Part shown: piece by piece, positions 34,477 through 42,086 of the stretch
How positions within the stretch are numbered: the stretch's first letter is position 1
Layout: each line of letters starts with the position of its first letter
NCBI GenBank assembly: GCA_036337945.1
Contig: JAYZDF010000029.1
Span: forward strand, 1-64,000
From: JAYZDF01 sp036337945
Lineage (GTDB): Bacteria > Myxococcota > Kuafuiibacteriia > Kuafuiibacteriales > Kuafuiibacteriaceae
Reading direction: 5' to 3'
DNA: 64,000 nucleotides
Translations under genes and position numbers: made by a program
Notes under the pieces: model-generated
What the model was told of the DNA's origin: nothing
What the model saw: only the letters and a program-made list of their open reading frames with translations
Database searches by the model: none

Positions 34477-35292
34477 TTACCTATCGAGTACAAAAGTAAC
34501 AGGCACAGGAATCCACATCCCTACAACCGCACCGTCTTGTATAGCGGGCCTAAATCGCCAGTTTTTCTTCGCGTGCCGGACGGCGCTTTCGTCGCAGCCG
34601 TACCCAATCCCCTTGAGGATCTTCACTTTTTCAACGCGTCCGCTGGCCCCCACGTAAACTCGCAGCATCACACGCCCTTCGATATCGTTTTTGCGGGCCT
34701 CTTCCGGATACGGGGGCACACGATCGAATTCGGACGTTATGAACTCTGGCGGGCTGTCTTCAAGATCGCCTCTCCCGGGCCCTTTTCCATTACCCGATGC
34801 AGGAGCGACTCTCTCCGTCGTTTTACTCCCCGGCGCCAAAGTATCGTCGGTTGGATCAGCGAACATATTTCCGCCACCGTCAATCGCTCTCGCGGCCACG
34901 CCACCCCCCATGACGGTTGAGGACATGTCGACCGAAAAGCCCATCGGTGGAGGTTGTGGCTTTGGCGGTGGAGGCTCATTACTAGGCGCCGGCTCTGCTT
35001 TTGGTTGTGCCTTGTTTTTCCTGACTGGCACACGTGGTTTTTTCTTTTTGACTTGAGCCGTCTTTACCTTGGGTTTGGGTTTGGGTTTTGGCTTAGGAGG
35101 CTCAGCAGGTTTTGGAGGGTCCGGTGCCTTCTTGACTACTGGTTTTGGAGGCTTGGGTTTCGTGTTCACAATTTTCATGCGAACCTTCTTTGGACGAGGT
35201 ACTTTTTCGCGTGCCTCAATATCATTGGCCATAAGCAAGATAACGCCATGCAGAAGGACACTCGCGAGTGTTGCAATGCCTATAGACTTCAA
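34477..35292 (-). CDS. tonB: TonB-family energy transducer
   Basis: 271 residues. An N-terminal anchor (IATLASVLLHGVILLMAND) is followed by a long Pro/Lys-rich spacer across the periplasm (about 35-110) and a C-terminal TonB domain (YPEEARKNDIEGRVMLRVYV, GYGCDESAVRHAKKNWRFRP, IPVPVTFVLD). It would pass proton-motive energy from ExbB/ExbD to outer-membrane receptors. The His in the anchor (SVLLHG) matches the conserved TonB His. It is the last gene of exbB-exbD-tonB, 2 bases after exbD. Confidence 0.92.
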   Translation of the reverse strand: MKSIGIATLASVLLHGVILLMANDIEAREKVPRPKKVRMKIVNTKPKPPKPVVKKAPDPPKPAEPPKPKPKPKPKVKTAQVKKKKPRVPVRKNKAQPKAEPAPSNEPPPPKPQPPPMGFSVDMSSTVMGGGVAARAIDGGGNMFADPTDDTLAPGSKTTERVAPASGNGKGPGRGDLEDSPPEFITSEFDRVPPYPEEARKNDIEGRVMLRVYVGASGRVEKVKILKGIGYGCDESAVRHAKKNWRFRPAIQDGAVVGMWIPVPVTFVLDR

Positions 35293-35294
35293 AC

Positions 35295-35753
35295 CTACTC
35301 CGCTTTCTCTGGGGTTGCTTCGTCGATTTCTTCTGACGCTGGATCACTAAAATCAGCTTGTGTATTTAACGCAAATTTCGTGATTCCTTCCGTCTTTATT
35401 AAGTCGATCAGACCCACAACACGTTCGTGTTTCACGGAGCCATCAGCTGCAATAATCGCTTCTAGGTCCTCGAGCGTATCTTTTTTCTCACGAATGAACT
35501 CTTTGAGAGCTGCTTCATCAACTTTCTTGTTGTTCAAATAGATATCGCCTTGTTTCGTAATCACCAAGGCAAGTTGTGATTGGGCAGTCTCTTCCGCAGA
35601 AGCCGCCCTGGGTAGGTCAACCTTGATCGCTGGCGTGACAATGTAGCTTGCCGTCATCATAAAGATGATCAGCAGAACCAGAACAATATCTACAAGCGGC
35701 GTGATGTTGATGCCGGTGATCGCATCTTCATCGTCGTCTTGAACCCCAGCCAT
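35295..35753 (-). CDS. exbD: ExbD/TolR-family biopolymer transporter
   Basis: 152 residues. One N-terminal membrane helix carries the functional Asp (TPLVDIVLVLLIIFMMTA), followed by a periplasmic ExbD/TolR domain (VDLPRAAS, LALVITKQGDIYLNNKKVD) and a Glu-rich tail. It forms the proton channel with ExbB. It starts 2 bases after exbB ends. ExbD rather than TolR is inferred from the tonB gene next door. Confidence 0.9.
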   Translation of the reverse strand: MAGVQDDDEDAITGINITPLVDIVLVLLIIFMMTASYIVTPAIKVDLPRAASAEETAQSQLALVITKQGDIYLNNKKVDEAALKEFIREKKDTLEDLEAIIAADGSVKHERVVGLIDLIKTEGITKFALNTQADFSDPASEEIDEATPEKAE

Positions 35754-35755
35754 TT

Positions 35756-36403
35756 CTAGTCGCCTCGCTTACACAGCGTATCCAGTCGTGCTGTAAGTGT
35801 GCGCTGAAGTCCGTCAGTACTCGAGATGAAGCCTTTGACCTGCGCTTTGAAAAAATTGAATGCAACGACAGCAGGTAAAGCCACGGCCAACCCAACGGCC
35901 GTAGCAACCAGGGCCTCGGAAATGCCAGCCATTACCGCAGAGGCGCCGCCAGCCGCTTGCGATGGGTCAGACAAAGATAGATCTTGGAATGCCTTGATAA
36001 TACCAAGAACAGTTCCAAGAAGTCCGATAAACGGCGCGTTATTACCAAGAGTTCCGAGAAATACCAGCCGGGACTCATACCTCGCTTTTTGCCGACCCAG
36101 TTCTGCTGACATCATTTCGCGAACGGCGTCAGGGCCCAAAGAAAGATGTTTGAGGCCAGTCGCAACCACTTGCGTCTCCATTCGATCCTGTTCTGACAAC
36201 CAGGATGTCGCGTCTTCTATATGCCCGTCATCTAGCCGTTGACCGAGTTCAGCACCAACTTCTCTAACTTCCAATTTACGAGAGAAATAGAAGTATAGCC
36301 GCTCAAGCATGATCGCAATTGACACGATACTCAGGATGACGAGTAGCCATAAAACCCATTCCGCACCTAAGAGCGCGAAAGCATTCATCGAACGTTCAAG
36401 CAT
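35756..36403 (-). CDS. exbB: ExbB/MotA/TolQ-family proton channel protein
   Basis: 215 residues with three membrane segments: WVLWLLVILSIVSIAIML near the N-terminus, and two later ones in the MotA/TolQ/ExbB domain (NNAPFIGLLGTVLGIIKAF and EALVATAVGLAVALPAVVA). It builds the pentameric inner-membrane channel powering TonB. First gene of the exbB-exbD-tonB operon. Confidence 0.92.
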   Translation of the reverse strand: MLERSMNAFALLGAEWVLWLLVILSIVSIAIMLERLYFYFSRKLEVREVGAELGQRLDDGHIEDATSWLSEQDRMETQVVATGLKHLSLGPDAVREMMSAELGRQKARYESRLVFLGTLGNNAPFIGLLGTVLGIIKAFQDLSLSDPSQAAGGASAVMAGISEALVATAVGLAVALPAVVAFNFFKAQVKGFISSTDGLQRTLTARLDTLCKRGD

Positions 36404-36501
36404 GGTTGGATACTCGCACCGACTGCAGCAAATACGTCAAGGCCGACTTGGTAATAATTGCAGGTATTTTCGAGTGACTCTGTAACCCGAGGTGTGTGGG
36501 T

Positions 36502-36720
36502 TTACGCGGCGTCTTCGGACGGACGCTTGTTGGGGTTGATGGGAATGATGACGACACTCTCTTGTTCCTCAGGTTCTTCATACCGAGACTCTTCGTCATA
36601 CGACGACGGAATAGGCTCCCGATAGACGGGAATCTCAAGATGTATACGAGGCCGTGATGATTCTCGCTCGCGTTGCTCTTCCTCGCGCCTAATTGCATCT
36701 ATTATGTAAGCATCTAGCAT
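36502..36720 (-). CDS. Small conserved-looking acidic protein
   Basis: 72 residues from the ATG at 36720, chosen over the frame opening at 36762 because a GAGG site sits 8 bases before it. It begins MLDAYIIDAIRREEEQRER, an amphipathic charged helix, then Pro- and Glu-rich sequence (IHLEIPVYREPIP) and ends without further structure. I recall similar MLDAYII-type small proteins in Myxococcota, but no function. It lies about 100 bases upstream of exbB on the same strand. Confidence 0.7.
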   Translation of the reverse strand: MLDAYIIDAIRREEEQRERESSRPRIHLEIPVYREPIPSSYDEESRYEEPEEQESVVIIPINPNKRPSEDAA

Positions 36721-37135
36721 CTTTTCGTCCTCTACTTCGGCAAAACACCTAATAAGCACCACGGAAATTCGTTATGTCCTATATCGGTCCGCTTTCGTTT
36801 TTTGGTGACTCTTTTTCATCTCTCACTCAAAAAACGTCCCATTGACCCAATAAATTCCACCCGTCGGAGTGCTGTGACCAACTTCACATCAAGAGCGAAA
36901 AGTTCGCCCTCTATATTACTAGTCGGCCGTAGCCACGAAACTGTGACCTAAAATCGGTAAAGGCACCAATTTTTGTCCGTCAAACAAATTTCTCGCCGGT
37001 TTACCCTTTTCGGGACGAGCGAGACATAGAGTGCCCTGAAATTTTCAATCATATGTCTCAACATGCGGTTTTTTTTGATTTTCTTTGGGTTAGCCCATAG
37101 CGAAGGAACAAAAATCGAGGTACGAGAACATCAAT
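36721..37135. other. Intergenic region upstream of the microcompartment operon
   Basis: About 415 bases between the small acidic protein (leftward) and the BMC operon (rightward); AT-rich and without a supportable gene. It holds a short hairpin (GCGAA/TTCGC, 36895-36907), an inverted repeat at 37021-37059, and a run of eight T at 37069-37076. Promoters for both directions should lie here, but no convincing -35/-10 pair was found; TTGATT at 37076 with a poor -10 is the best for the operon. Confidence 0.6.
37021..37059. repeat. Nested inverted repeat before the BMC operon, possible operator
   Basis: Outer arms GAGACATA (37021-37028) and TATGTCTC (37052-37059) are perfect inverted copies. Between them lies an inner palindrome TGAAATTTTCA (37037-37047). 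It is 76 bases upstream of the first shell gene. A regulator-binding site is the simplest explanation. A terminator is less likely because the T-run starts 10 bases after the arm. Confidence 0.45.
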
Positions 37136-37762
37136 ATGTCCCAAGGTGTGAAGCTCAGAGCCTACCAATTTCTCGATAGCCTGCAACCACAACTCACGTC
37201 GCATATTTGCACAACTTGCCGTGGGTATTTTCCGGTTCCAGGAATGGCGTCCCTATTCGTAGAGATCGCGCCGGGAATGGCCATCCATCGCCTGATCGAC
37301 CGTGCCCTCAAAGCCACGGACGTTCAGCCTGCTACCTTGATCGTGGAACGAGCGTTTGGGATGTTGGAGATTCATCACAACGATAAGGGCCAGGTCTTAG
37401 CTGCGGGCGCGGCAATCCTTGACCAACTGGGGGTATCCGAGACAGACCGCGTGAAGCCGCGCGTTGTATCGAATACCATTATTCGCTCTATCGAGCCTTA
37501 CCATGCCATGATTGTTGATAAAATTCGTTTTGGTTCGATGATCAGCCCGGGTGAATCGTTGTTAGTGATGGAGACACAACCCGCAGCATACGTTGCCTTC
37601 GCAGCGAACGAAGCTGAGAAAGCCGCGAATGTTACCCTCGTCGACGTAACACCATATGGTGCGTTCGGGCGACTTTACCTAGCTGGAGACGAAGCAGAAA
37701 TCGACTCCGCTGCACAAGCCGCAGAAGCTGCCATTGCAAGCATCAGCGGAATAGAACAATAA
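37136..37762 (+). CDS. BMC-T shell protein (tandem-domain trimer, Hoch_5816-like)
   Basis: 208 residues, two fused BMC domains, which form a pseudohexameric trimer tiling the facets of a bacterial microcompartment. Motifs: LRAYQFLDSLQPQL, YFPVPGMASLFVEIAPGMAI, IVERAFGMLEIHHNDKGQVL, and in the second domain TQPAAYVAFAANEAEKAANV and TPYGAFGRLYLAGDEAEID. From memory it closely follows the Haliangium ochraceum trimer Hoch_5816, which stacks as a gated double layer. A CxxC pair (Cys25, Cys28 in HICTTCRGYF) appears where I recall no cysteines in that protein. First gene of the operon. Confidence 0.93.
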   Translation: MSQGVKLRAYQFLDSLQPQLTSHICTTCRGYFPVPGMASLFVEIAPGMAIHRLIDRALKATDVQPATLIVERAFGMLEIHHNDKGQVLAAGAAILDQLGVSETDRVKPRVVSNTIIRSIEPYHAMIVDKIRFGSMISPGESLLVMETQPAAYVAFAANEAEKAANVTLVDVTPYGAFGRLYLAGDEAEIDSAAQAAEAAIASISGIEQ

Positions 37763-37798
37763 CCCAAATTTAAACTGTAACGATAAGAAGGAAGAACG

Positions 37799-38101
37799 AT
37801 GTCGGAAGCACTCGGAATGATCGAAACAAAAGGTTTCGTAGGAATGGTTGAAGCCTCAGATGCCATGGTTAAAGCAGCCAAGGTCGAACTCGTAGGTTAT
37901 GAGAAGATTGGTGGAGGTTTCGTAACCTCAATCGTACGTGGCGATGTTGCAGCGGTGAAAGCAGCCGTAGAGGCAGGCGCGCGAGGCGCTGAACGCGTTG
38001 GCGAATTAGTGAGTGTTCATGTCATTCCACGCCCACACGCAAATATCGATGCCGCATTGCCGCTAGGTCGAGCACCTGCCGCATCAGGAAAAGGCAAGTA
38101 G
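37799..38101 (+). CDS. BMC-H hexameric shell protein
   Basis: 100 residues, one BMC domain: ALGMIETKGFVGMVEASDAM, VKAAKVELVGYEKIGGGFV and IVRGDVAAVKAAVEAGARGA, ending in HVIPRPHANIDAALPLG. Six copies form the main facet tile, with the pore formed around the GGG loop. A good ribosome site (AAGGAAG) precedes the ATG. Located 36 bases after the first BMC-T. Confidence 0.96.
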   Translation: MSEALGMIETKGFVGMVEASDAMVKAAKVELVGYEKIGGGFVTSIVRGDVAAVKAAVEAGARGAERVGELVSVHVIPRPHANIDAALPLGRAPAASGKGK

Positions 38102-38104
38102 AAC

Positions 38105-38398
38105 GTGCTCCTTGGCAAGGTCATTGGGACCGTCGTTGCCAGCAAGAAAGAACCTGAAATCGAAGGGCTAAAACTGCTCGTAGTGAAAGGTTCAGAGCTG
38201 GACGGACAAGCCAGCGGTCCAATTGTTGTTGCGGTAGATGCCGTTGGTGCAGGCGTAGGCGAACTCGTTTTGTACGCAGCGGGCTCTTCGGCGCGTCAGA
38301 CAATTCAAACCAAAGACAAGCCCGTGGACCATGTCGTCATGGCGATTGTCGACCAAGTCGAGGTCGAAGGTTCACTGCTGTATAACAAAGATAACTAA
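38105..38398 (+). CDS. BMC-P pentameric vertex protein (EutN/CcmL family)
   Basis: 97 residues; a small beta-barrel forming pentamers that cap shell vertices. Motifs: LLGKVIGTVVASKKEPEIEG, VAVDAVGAGVGELVLYAAG and SSARQT, typical for EutN/CcmL. Starts with GTG 3 bases after BMC-H, so the two are probably cotranslated. Confidence 0.95.
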   Translation: MLLGKVIGTVVASKKEPEIEGLKLLVVKGSELDGQASGPIVVAVDAVGAGVGELVLYAAGSSARQTIQTKDKPVDHVVMAIVDQVEVEGSLLYNKDN

Positions 38399-38417
38399 TC
38401 AAAGCGGGTCCCACTAA

Positions 38418-39881
38418 ATGGTTCAGATAGATGACGCAAAAATTGAAGAGATCGTGGGTAGGGTCGTCGATCGACTTGTAGGAAGTACTCCACCTTCTTC
38501 GTCGTCGGAGCCTTACTGTGCACCGGCTCCCCCAAAATATGATCCAGGACCTGCTATTCATACCTCGGGTCTATCCGGTGTTTTCGGTGATCTTGACTCT
38601 GCGGTTGCTGCCGCTCACCGGGCGCACGCCGCCCTCGAAGCCTCTAGCTTAGAGCTACGGTTTAAAATCATCGAGGCTTTCCGGGATTGCGGTCGTCGAG
38701 AGGTCGCTAACCTCGCCCGAATGGCGGTTGAAGAGACCGGTCTTGGAAGATACGACGACAAGATAAATAAGAATCTGCTCGTTATTAATAAGACACCCGG
38801 GCCAGAGATTCTAAAGCCTGTTGCCGTATCCGGCGACAACGGCCTCATGCTTACTGAACGTGCTGCATATGGCGTTATTGGCGCTATCACGCCGACGACC
38901 AACCCTACCGAGACGATCATTTGCAACGGCATTGGTATGTTATCGGGTGGTAATGCGGTGGTCTTCAACGTTCACCCAGGCGCGAAAAACGTTTGTAACT
39001 ACCTCGTCGACAAGATCAACAAAGCAAGTGTTGCTGCTGGCGGGCCTGACAATCTAATTTGTAGCATTGGAGAGCCAACTATTCAGTCAGCGCAAGCCCT
39101 CATGACGCACGCAGGTATCCGACTATTGGTGGTTACTGGCGGACCTGGAGTCGTGAAAGCCGCCATGAAGTCAGGCAAACGAACTATTGCCGGAGGACCT
39201 GGCAATCCGCCCGTTGTAGTGGACGAGACGGCTGATATTCTTCGAGCAGCAAAAGGTATTGTCTCGGGCGGTAGCCTCGACAACTGCATTGTCTGTACGG
39301 CAGAAAAAGAGATTTTGGCCGTTGCTGAGATTGCTGACCTCCTAAAAAGGCAGATTTGTGAAAATGGTGGCTACGAAGTCAAAGGTCCGAACATCAGCAA
39401 GCTGCAGCGACTGGTTGTCGCTGAGGATGGCCTCCACCCGAACAAAGAATGGGTGGGTAAGGACGCCTCGAAGATTCTATCGGCGATCGGCATTACGCCG
39501 CCTAGTGGTGTGAGAACCATAATCGTAGAGGGCGATGAACAAAGTCCCTTCGTGCAAGGAGAGTTACTCATGCCTGTGCTGGGCTTTGTTCGTGTCCCCA
39601 GTGCAGAAGAAGGCATAGCTATGGCCAAACGCGTCGAACATGGCTTTGGACATACTGCCGCGATGTACTCAACCAACATCAATAATCTTCACGCAATGGC
39701 TCGTTCCATCAATACCTCGATTTTCACAAAGAACGCGCCAACTTATGCCGGTCTTGGACTTGGAGGCGAAGGCTATACCTCCTTTACGATCGCCTCTCCG
39801 ACCGGTGAAGGCCTCACTAATCCAATCCATTTCACACGCGAAAGACGATGCACACTAGTCGACTCATTCCGTATCATTTAG
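38418..39881 (+). CDS. CoA-acylating aldehyde dehydrogenase with encapsulation peptide
   Basis: 487 residues. It should oxidise an aldehyde to acyl-CoA with NAD. The N-terminal 22 residues (DDAKIEEIVGRVVDRLVG) form an amphipathic helix joined by a Ser/Pro-rich linker, the usual form of a peptide that targets enzymes into BMC shells. The catalytic Cys is in GGSLDNCIVCTAEKE; AYGVIGAITPTTNPTETIICN and GGPGNPPVVVDETADI are typical of the PduP/EutE group. It is the only metabolic enzyme visible in the operon. Its last 34 bases overlap the next gene. Confidence 0.94.
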   Translation: MVQIDDAKIEEIVGRVVDRLVGSTPPSSSSEPYCAPAPPKYDPGPAIHTSGLSGVFGDLDSAVAAAHRAHAALEASSLELRFKIIEAFRDCGRREVANLARMAVEETGLGRYDDKINKNLLVINKTPGPEILKPVAVSGDNGLMLTERAAYGVIGAITPTTNPTETIICNGIGMLSGGNAVVFNVHPGAKNVCNYLVDKINKASVAAGGPDNLICSIGEPTIQSAQALMTHAGIRLLVVTGGPGVVKAAMKSGKRTIAGGPGNPPVVVDETADILRAAKGIVSGGSLDNCIVCTAEKEILAVAEIADLLKRQICENGGYEVKGPNISKLQRLVVAEDGLHPNKEWVGKDASKILSAIGITPPSGVRTIIVEGDEQSPFVQGELLMPVLGFVRVPSAEEGIAMAKRVEHGFGHTAAMYSTNINNLHAMARSINTSIFTKNAPTYAGLGLGGEGYTSFTIASPTGEGLTNPIHFTRERRCTLVDSFRII

Positions 39882-40552
39882 CCTTCACCCTCCTCGTTTT
39901 TTCTGGTGTTGCCTGCAGCAGTGACCGATACGTCGGCTCCCTGGGCAAGTCAGGTATGTACGCAAACCGTGGTTATGGCGTTGTTATACAACTCAACGAT
40001 CGTGACCTACTGAGTCGGTGGGAATATATCGACCCGCACAAGATCGACATCTACAAGGAATCCGTTCGCCCTAGCCTCACCCAAGAAACGATAGATCTAA
40101 ATGGTGATGGCACTCTTCATCACGACGAAGTTGTCGTGCAGTGGAAACCAAACTTCAGACTCGTTCATAAAGATGTCGCAACTTCTCGCATTGATCTTGG
40201 GGTAGATATTCTCGGGGGGCGAAATAAAGCTGCAGATTTTGGTGCCTATGTTCGAGCTACCGTGAAGAATGAATTTGGTGTCGAAACCAGCAAAGGAGAT
40301 TGGAAGGCTTTACGGCTGGGCCCGGACTTTAGGGCGTACTCAACCCGGCTCAAAGAAGATGGCCTATTACTCGCAGCCATCGATCAAGGTAACTTTTCTG
40401 CGGAAGAAGGCGCTGTGCGCCGACAAATTGTATGGGCTCGGCTGAAGTCATTAGAACTTACAGAGCAAGAAGAAAAGGATTTTGGATCATTTTTGCGCTC
40501 GCTGCTCCTGAATTCTAAGGCGGGAAGGCAAACAACCTGGGAGAAATATTGA
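39848..40552 (+). CDS. Predicted exported (lipo)protein with one EF-hand loop, inside the BMC operon
   Basis: 234 residues. It starts inside the aldehyde dehydrogenase gene (34-base overlap) and its stop overlaps the next BMC-T start by 4 bases, so it is an integral operon member. The N-terminus is a signal (LIPYHLAFTLLVFSGVAC, Cys23), though the lipobox is imperfect. Residues 83-94 (DLNGDGTLHHDE) are a complete 12-residue EF-hand loop with Asp1, Asn3, Asp5 and Glu12, so Ca2+ binding is likely. The rest (LVHKDVATSRIDLGVDILGG) matches no family known to me. It is odd that a protein bound for the envelope is encoded among cytosolic shell genes. Confidence 0.85.
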   Translation: MHTSRLIPYHLAFTLLVFSGVACSSDRYVGSLGKSGMYANRGYGVVIQLNDRDLLSRWEYIDPHKIDIYKESVRPSLTQETIDLNGDGTLHHDEVVVQWKPNFRLVHKDVATSRIDLGVDILGGRNKAADFGAYVRATVKNEFGVETSKGDWKALRLGPDFRAYSTRLKEDGLLLAAIDQGNFSAEEGAVRRQIVWARLKSLELTEQEEKDFGSFLRSLLLNSKAGRQTTWEKY

Positions 40553-41160
40553 TTCAGTCTACGCCACTAATGGTCGACGGTGATGCCATCGCCGTTTTTG
40601 AAATAGCGTCAATTGCCCGTGGCGTTGTTGTATTGGATCAAATGGCAAAGCGTGCCTTCACTGAAATCATATCGTCTAAAACCGTCTCCCCTGGCAAATA
40701 TCTCATTATTTTGACCGGGTCTGTTGCGGAAATAGAGGAAGCAAGTTTTGCCGCGCTTGAATCGATGCAAGATGATCACATCGACCATATTATCCTACGA
40801 GACCCTCACCCTCTTTTGCGAACAACCTTCGCAAATAAACTCGAACCCAACTTCCGAGAGTCTGTTTCGATATGCGAATTTTTTACACTGAGTAGCACGA
40901 TTCACGCGCTCGACGTAATTCTGAAGAGCTCCGGCGTTGAAGTTATTGAGTTACGTCTGGGCGCAGGGCTAGATGGTAAAGGAATCTTTACCGTAACAGG
41001 CTCTTTGGATACGATTGAAGCCGCATGTGACTTAGTAGAAAGTAATATTGACCATACGAAGATTCATCGCATTGAGAAGATTGCCCAAATCCACGAAGAC
41101 CTGCCCAAGCATTTACTTGGCGCCGAGCTTCCCGCTTCGCGCGGCACACCGTCTAAATAG
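40549..41160 (+). CDS. BMC-T shell protein, second trimer type (Hoch_5812-like)
   Basis: 203 residues, two BMC domains: AVFEIASIARGVVVLDQMAK with TVSPGKYLIILTGSVAEIEEA, then LSSTIHALDVILKSSGVEV with AGLDGKGIFTVTGSLDTIEA. From memory this follows the single-layer trimer Hoch_5812 of Haliangium ochraceum. The start is a TTG with a GGGAGA site, overlapping the stop of the lipoprotein gene by 4 bases (TTGA). It is the last gene of the operon and ends 8 bases inside the convergent DUF4177 gene. Confidence 0.92.
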   Translation: MIQSTPLMVDGDAIAVFEIASIARGVVVLDQMAKRAFTEIISSKTVSPGKYLIILTGSVAEIEEASFAALESMQDDHIDHIILRDPHPLLRTTFANKLEPNFRESVSICEFFTLSSTIHALDVILKSSGVEVIELRLGAGLDGKGIFTVTGSLDTIEAACDLVESNIDHTKIHRIEKIAQIHEDLPKHLLGAELPASRGTPSK

Positions 41161-41362
41161 CGGAAACGGTTTTTCCGTGCACAAAAACTAAAAATGCCAT
41201 CGATGGGCGTCGACTTCCTTCTCGCATCGCAAAGTGAATAGCATCTAGACTCCAACCCAACGCGGCCATCTCATTGAGTTTCTCCTCAATGGTATCATCC
41301 GTTACGGTAGAGAGCTCGATAACCTTATAAGATGGATTGTCTTTCGTATCAGTCGTTGTCAC
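41153..41362 (-). CDS. DUF4177-like small protein
   Basis: 69 residues. The core YKVIELSTVTDDTIEEKLNE-MAALGWSLDAIHF with a final strand (MAFLVFVHG) fits DUF4177, a small domain with the recurring GW motif and unknown function. It begins 14 bases inside the end of hemD, so it is probably the last gene of the hem operon. Confidence 0.75.
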   Translation of the reverse strand: MTTTDTKDNPSYKVIELSTVTDDTIEEKLNEMAALGWSLDAIHFAMREGSRRPSMAFLVFVHGKTVSAI

Positions 41363-42086
41363 AGCTGCCCCCTACTTTATCGAGAAGAGCTTCAATCAGC
41401 AATTCAAGCTCTGGATTGGCTGGACAGACCAGGGAATTGAGCCCCAGTTTTTCGGCATGCTCTCTCGTATTTTGACCGATAACTCCTACAGTTCGATAGC
41501 TCAAATATCCAAGGGCCGTGTCATGAGAACGGAAGAAAGAGTCCAATGTTCGCCCAGAAAAAAACAGCACATCCGTTATCGCCGGATCTGGCAGAGCGTC
41601 ATGTCTGCACATCTCAATGGAGTAGATGGCTAATGTACTGACCGTTACTCCTTGCTCTATGAGTGGCGACACAAAAGAAGCCTTCGCCTGTTTTGCTTGA
41701 GGGCAAAACACTCGCAATTCCTTCATGTCTGCCTCAGCCCTAGAGAACCAATCAAGGATGCCTTCTCCATCAAACCGGTCCGGCACAAAGATGTCTCGCT
41801 CTTGCAACCATTGCCGTGCGGCGGCAGCCGTACGTCCGCCCACTGCGAGTATTTTCACGTGTTGAGGAGGTACCACATGCTCAGTCTTCATATAGCGAAC
41901 CGTGTTCGCAGAAGTGAGCACTAAATAATCAAAATCTTCCCAAGAAGGCCATGTAACGGAAATCCGACGTGTCTGTATGTACGGAATGACTTCAACTTCG
42001 GCTCCGTGTGCTTCCAAAAGTCGTGTGACTGCTATGGACTGTTCTCTTTGTCGAGTAACAAGAACTTTTCTGCCTACTAAACTCAT
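41349..42086 (-). CDS. hemD: Uroporphyrinogen-III synthase
   Basis: 245 residues. Cyclises hydroxymethylbilane with inversion of ring D. Sequence identity in this family is low; the supporting signs are VLVTRQREQSIAVTRLLEAHG at the N-terminus, FDYLVLTSANTVRYM, ITDVLFFSGRTLDSF and YRTVGVIGQNTREHAEKLG, plus a 4-base overlap with hemC. Confidence 0.9.
   Translation of the reverse strand: MSLVGRKVLVTRQREQSIAVTRLLEAHGAEVEVIPYIQTRRISVTWPSWEDFDYLVLTSANTVRYMKTEHVVPPQHVKILAVGGRTAAAARQWLQERDIFVPDRFDGEGILDWFSRAEADMKELRVFCPQAKQAKASFVSPLIEQGVTVSTLAIYSIEMCRHDALPDPAITDVLFFSGRTLDSFFRSHDTALGYLSYRTVGVIGQNTREHAEKLGLNSLVCPANPELELLIEALLDKVGGSCDND

Noticed and set aside
34954..35541. Plus-strand frames of up to 195 codons opposite tonB and exbD
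   Set aside because: They are the complement of the Pro/Lys-rich TonB spacer and give Trp/Gly/Phe repeats typical of antisense frames.
36892..36912. Hairpin GCGAA/TTCGC as a transcription terminator
   Set aside because: Short stem with a bulge, and no following run of T.
36963..36990. Sigma-54-like sequence (GGCAC...TTTTTGT) upstream of the BMC operon
   Set aside because: The -12 element lacks the required GC; match is too poor.
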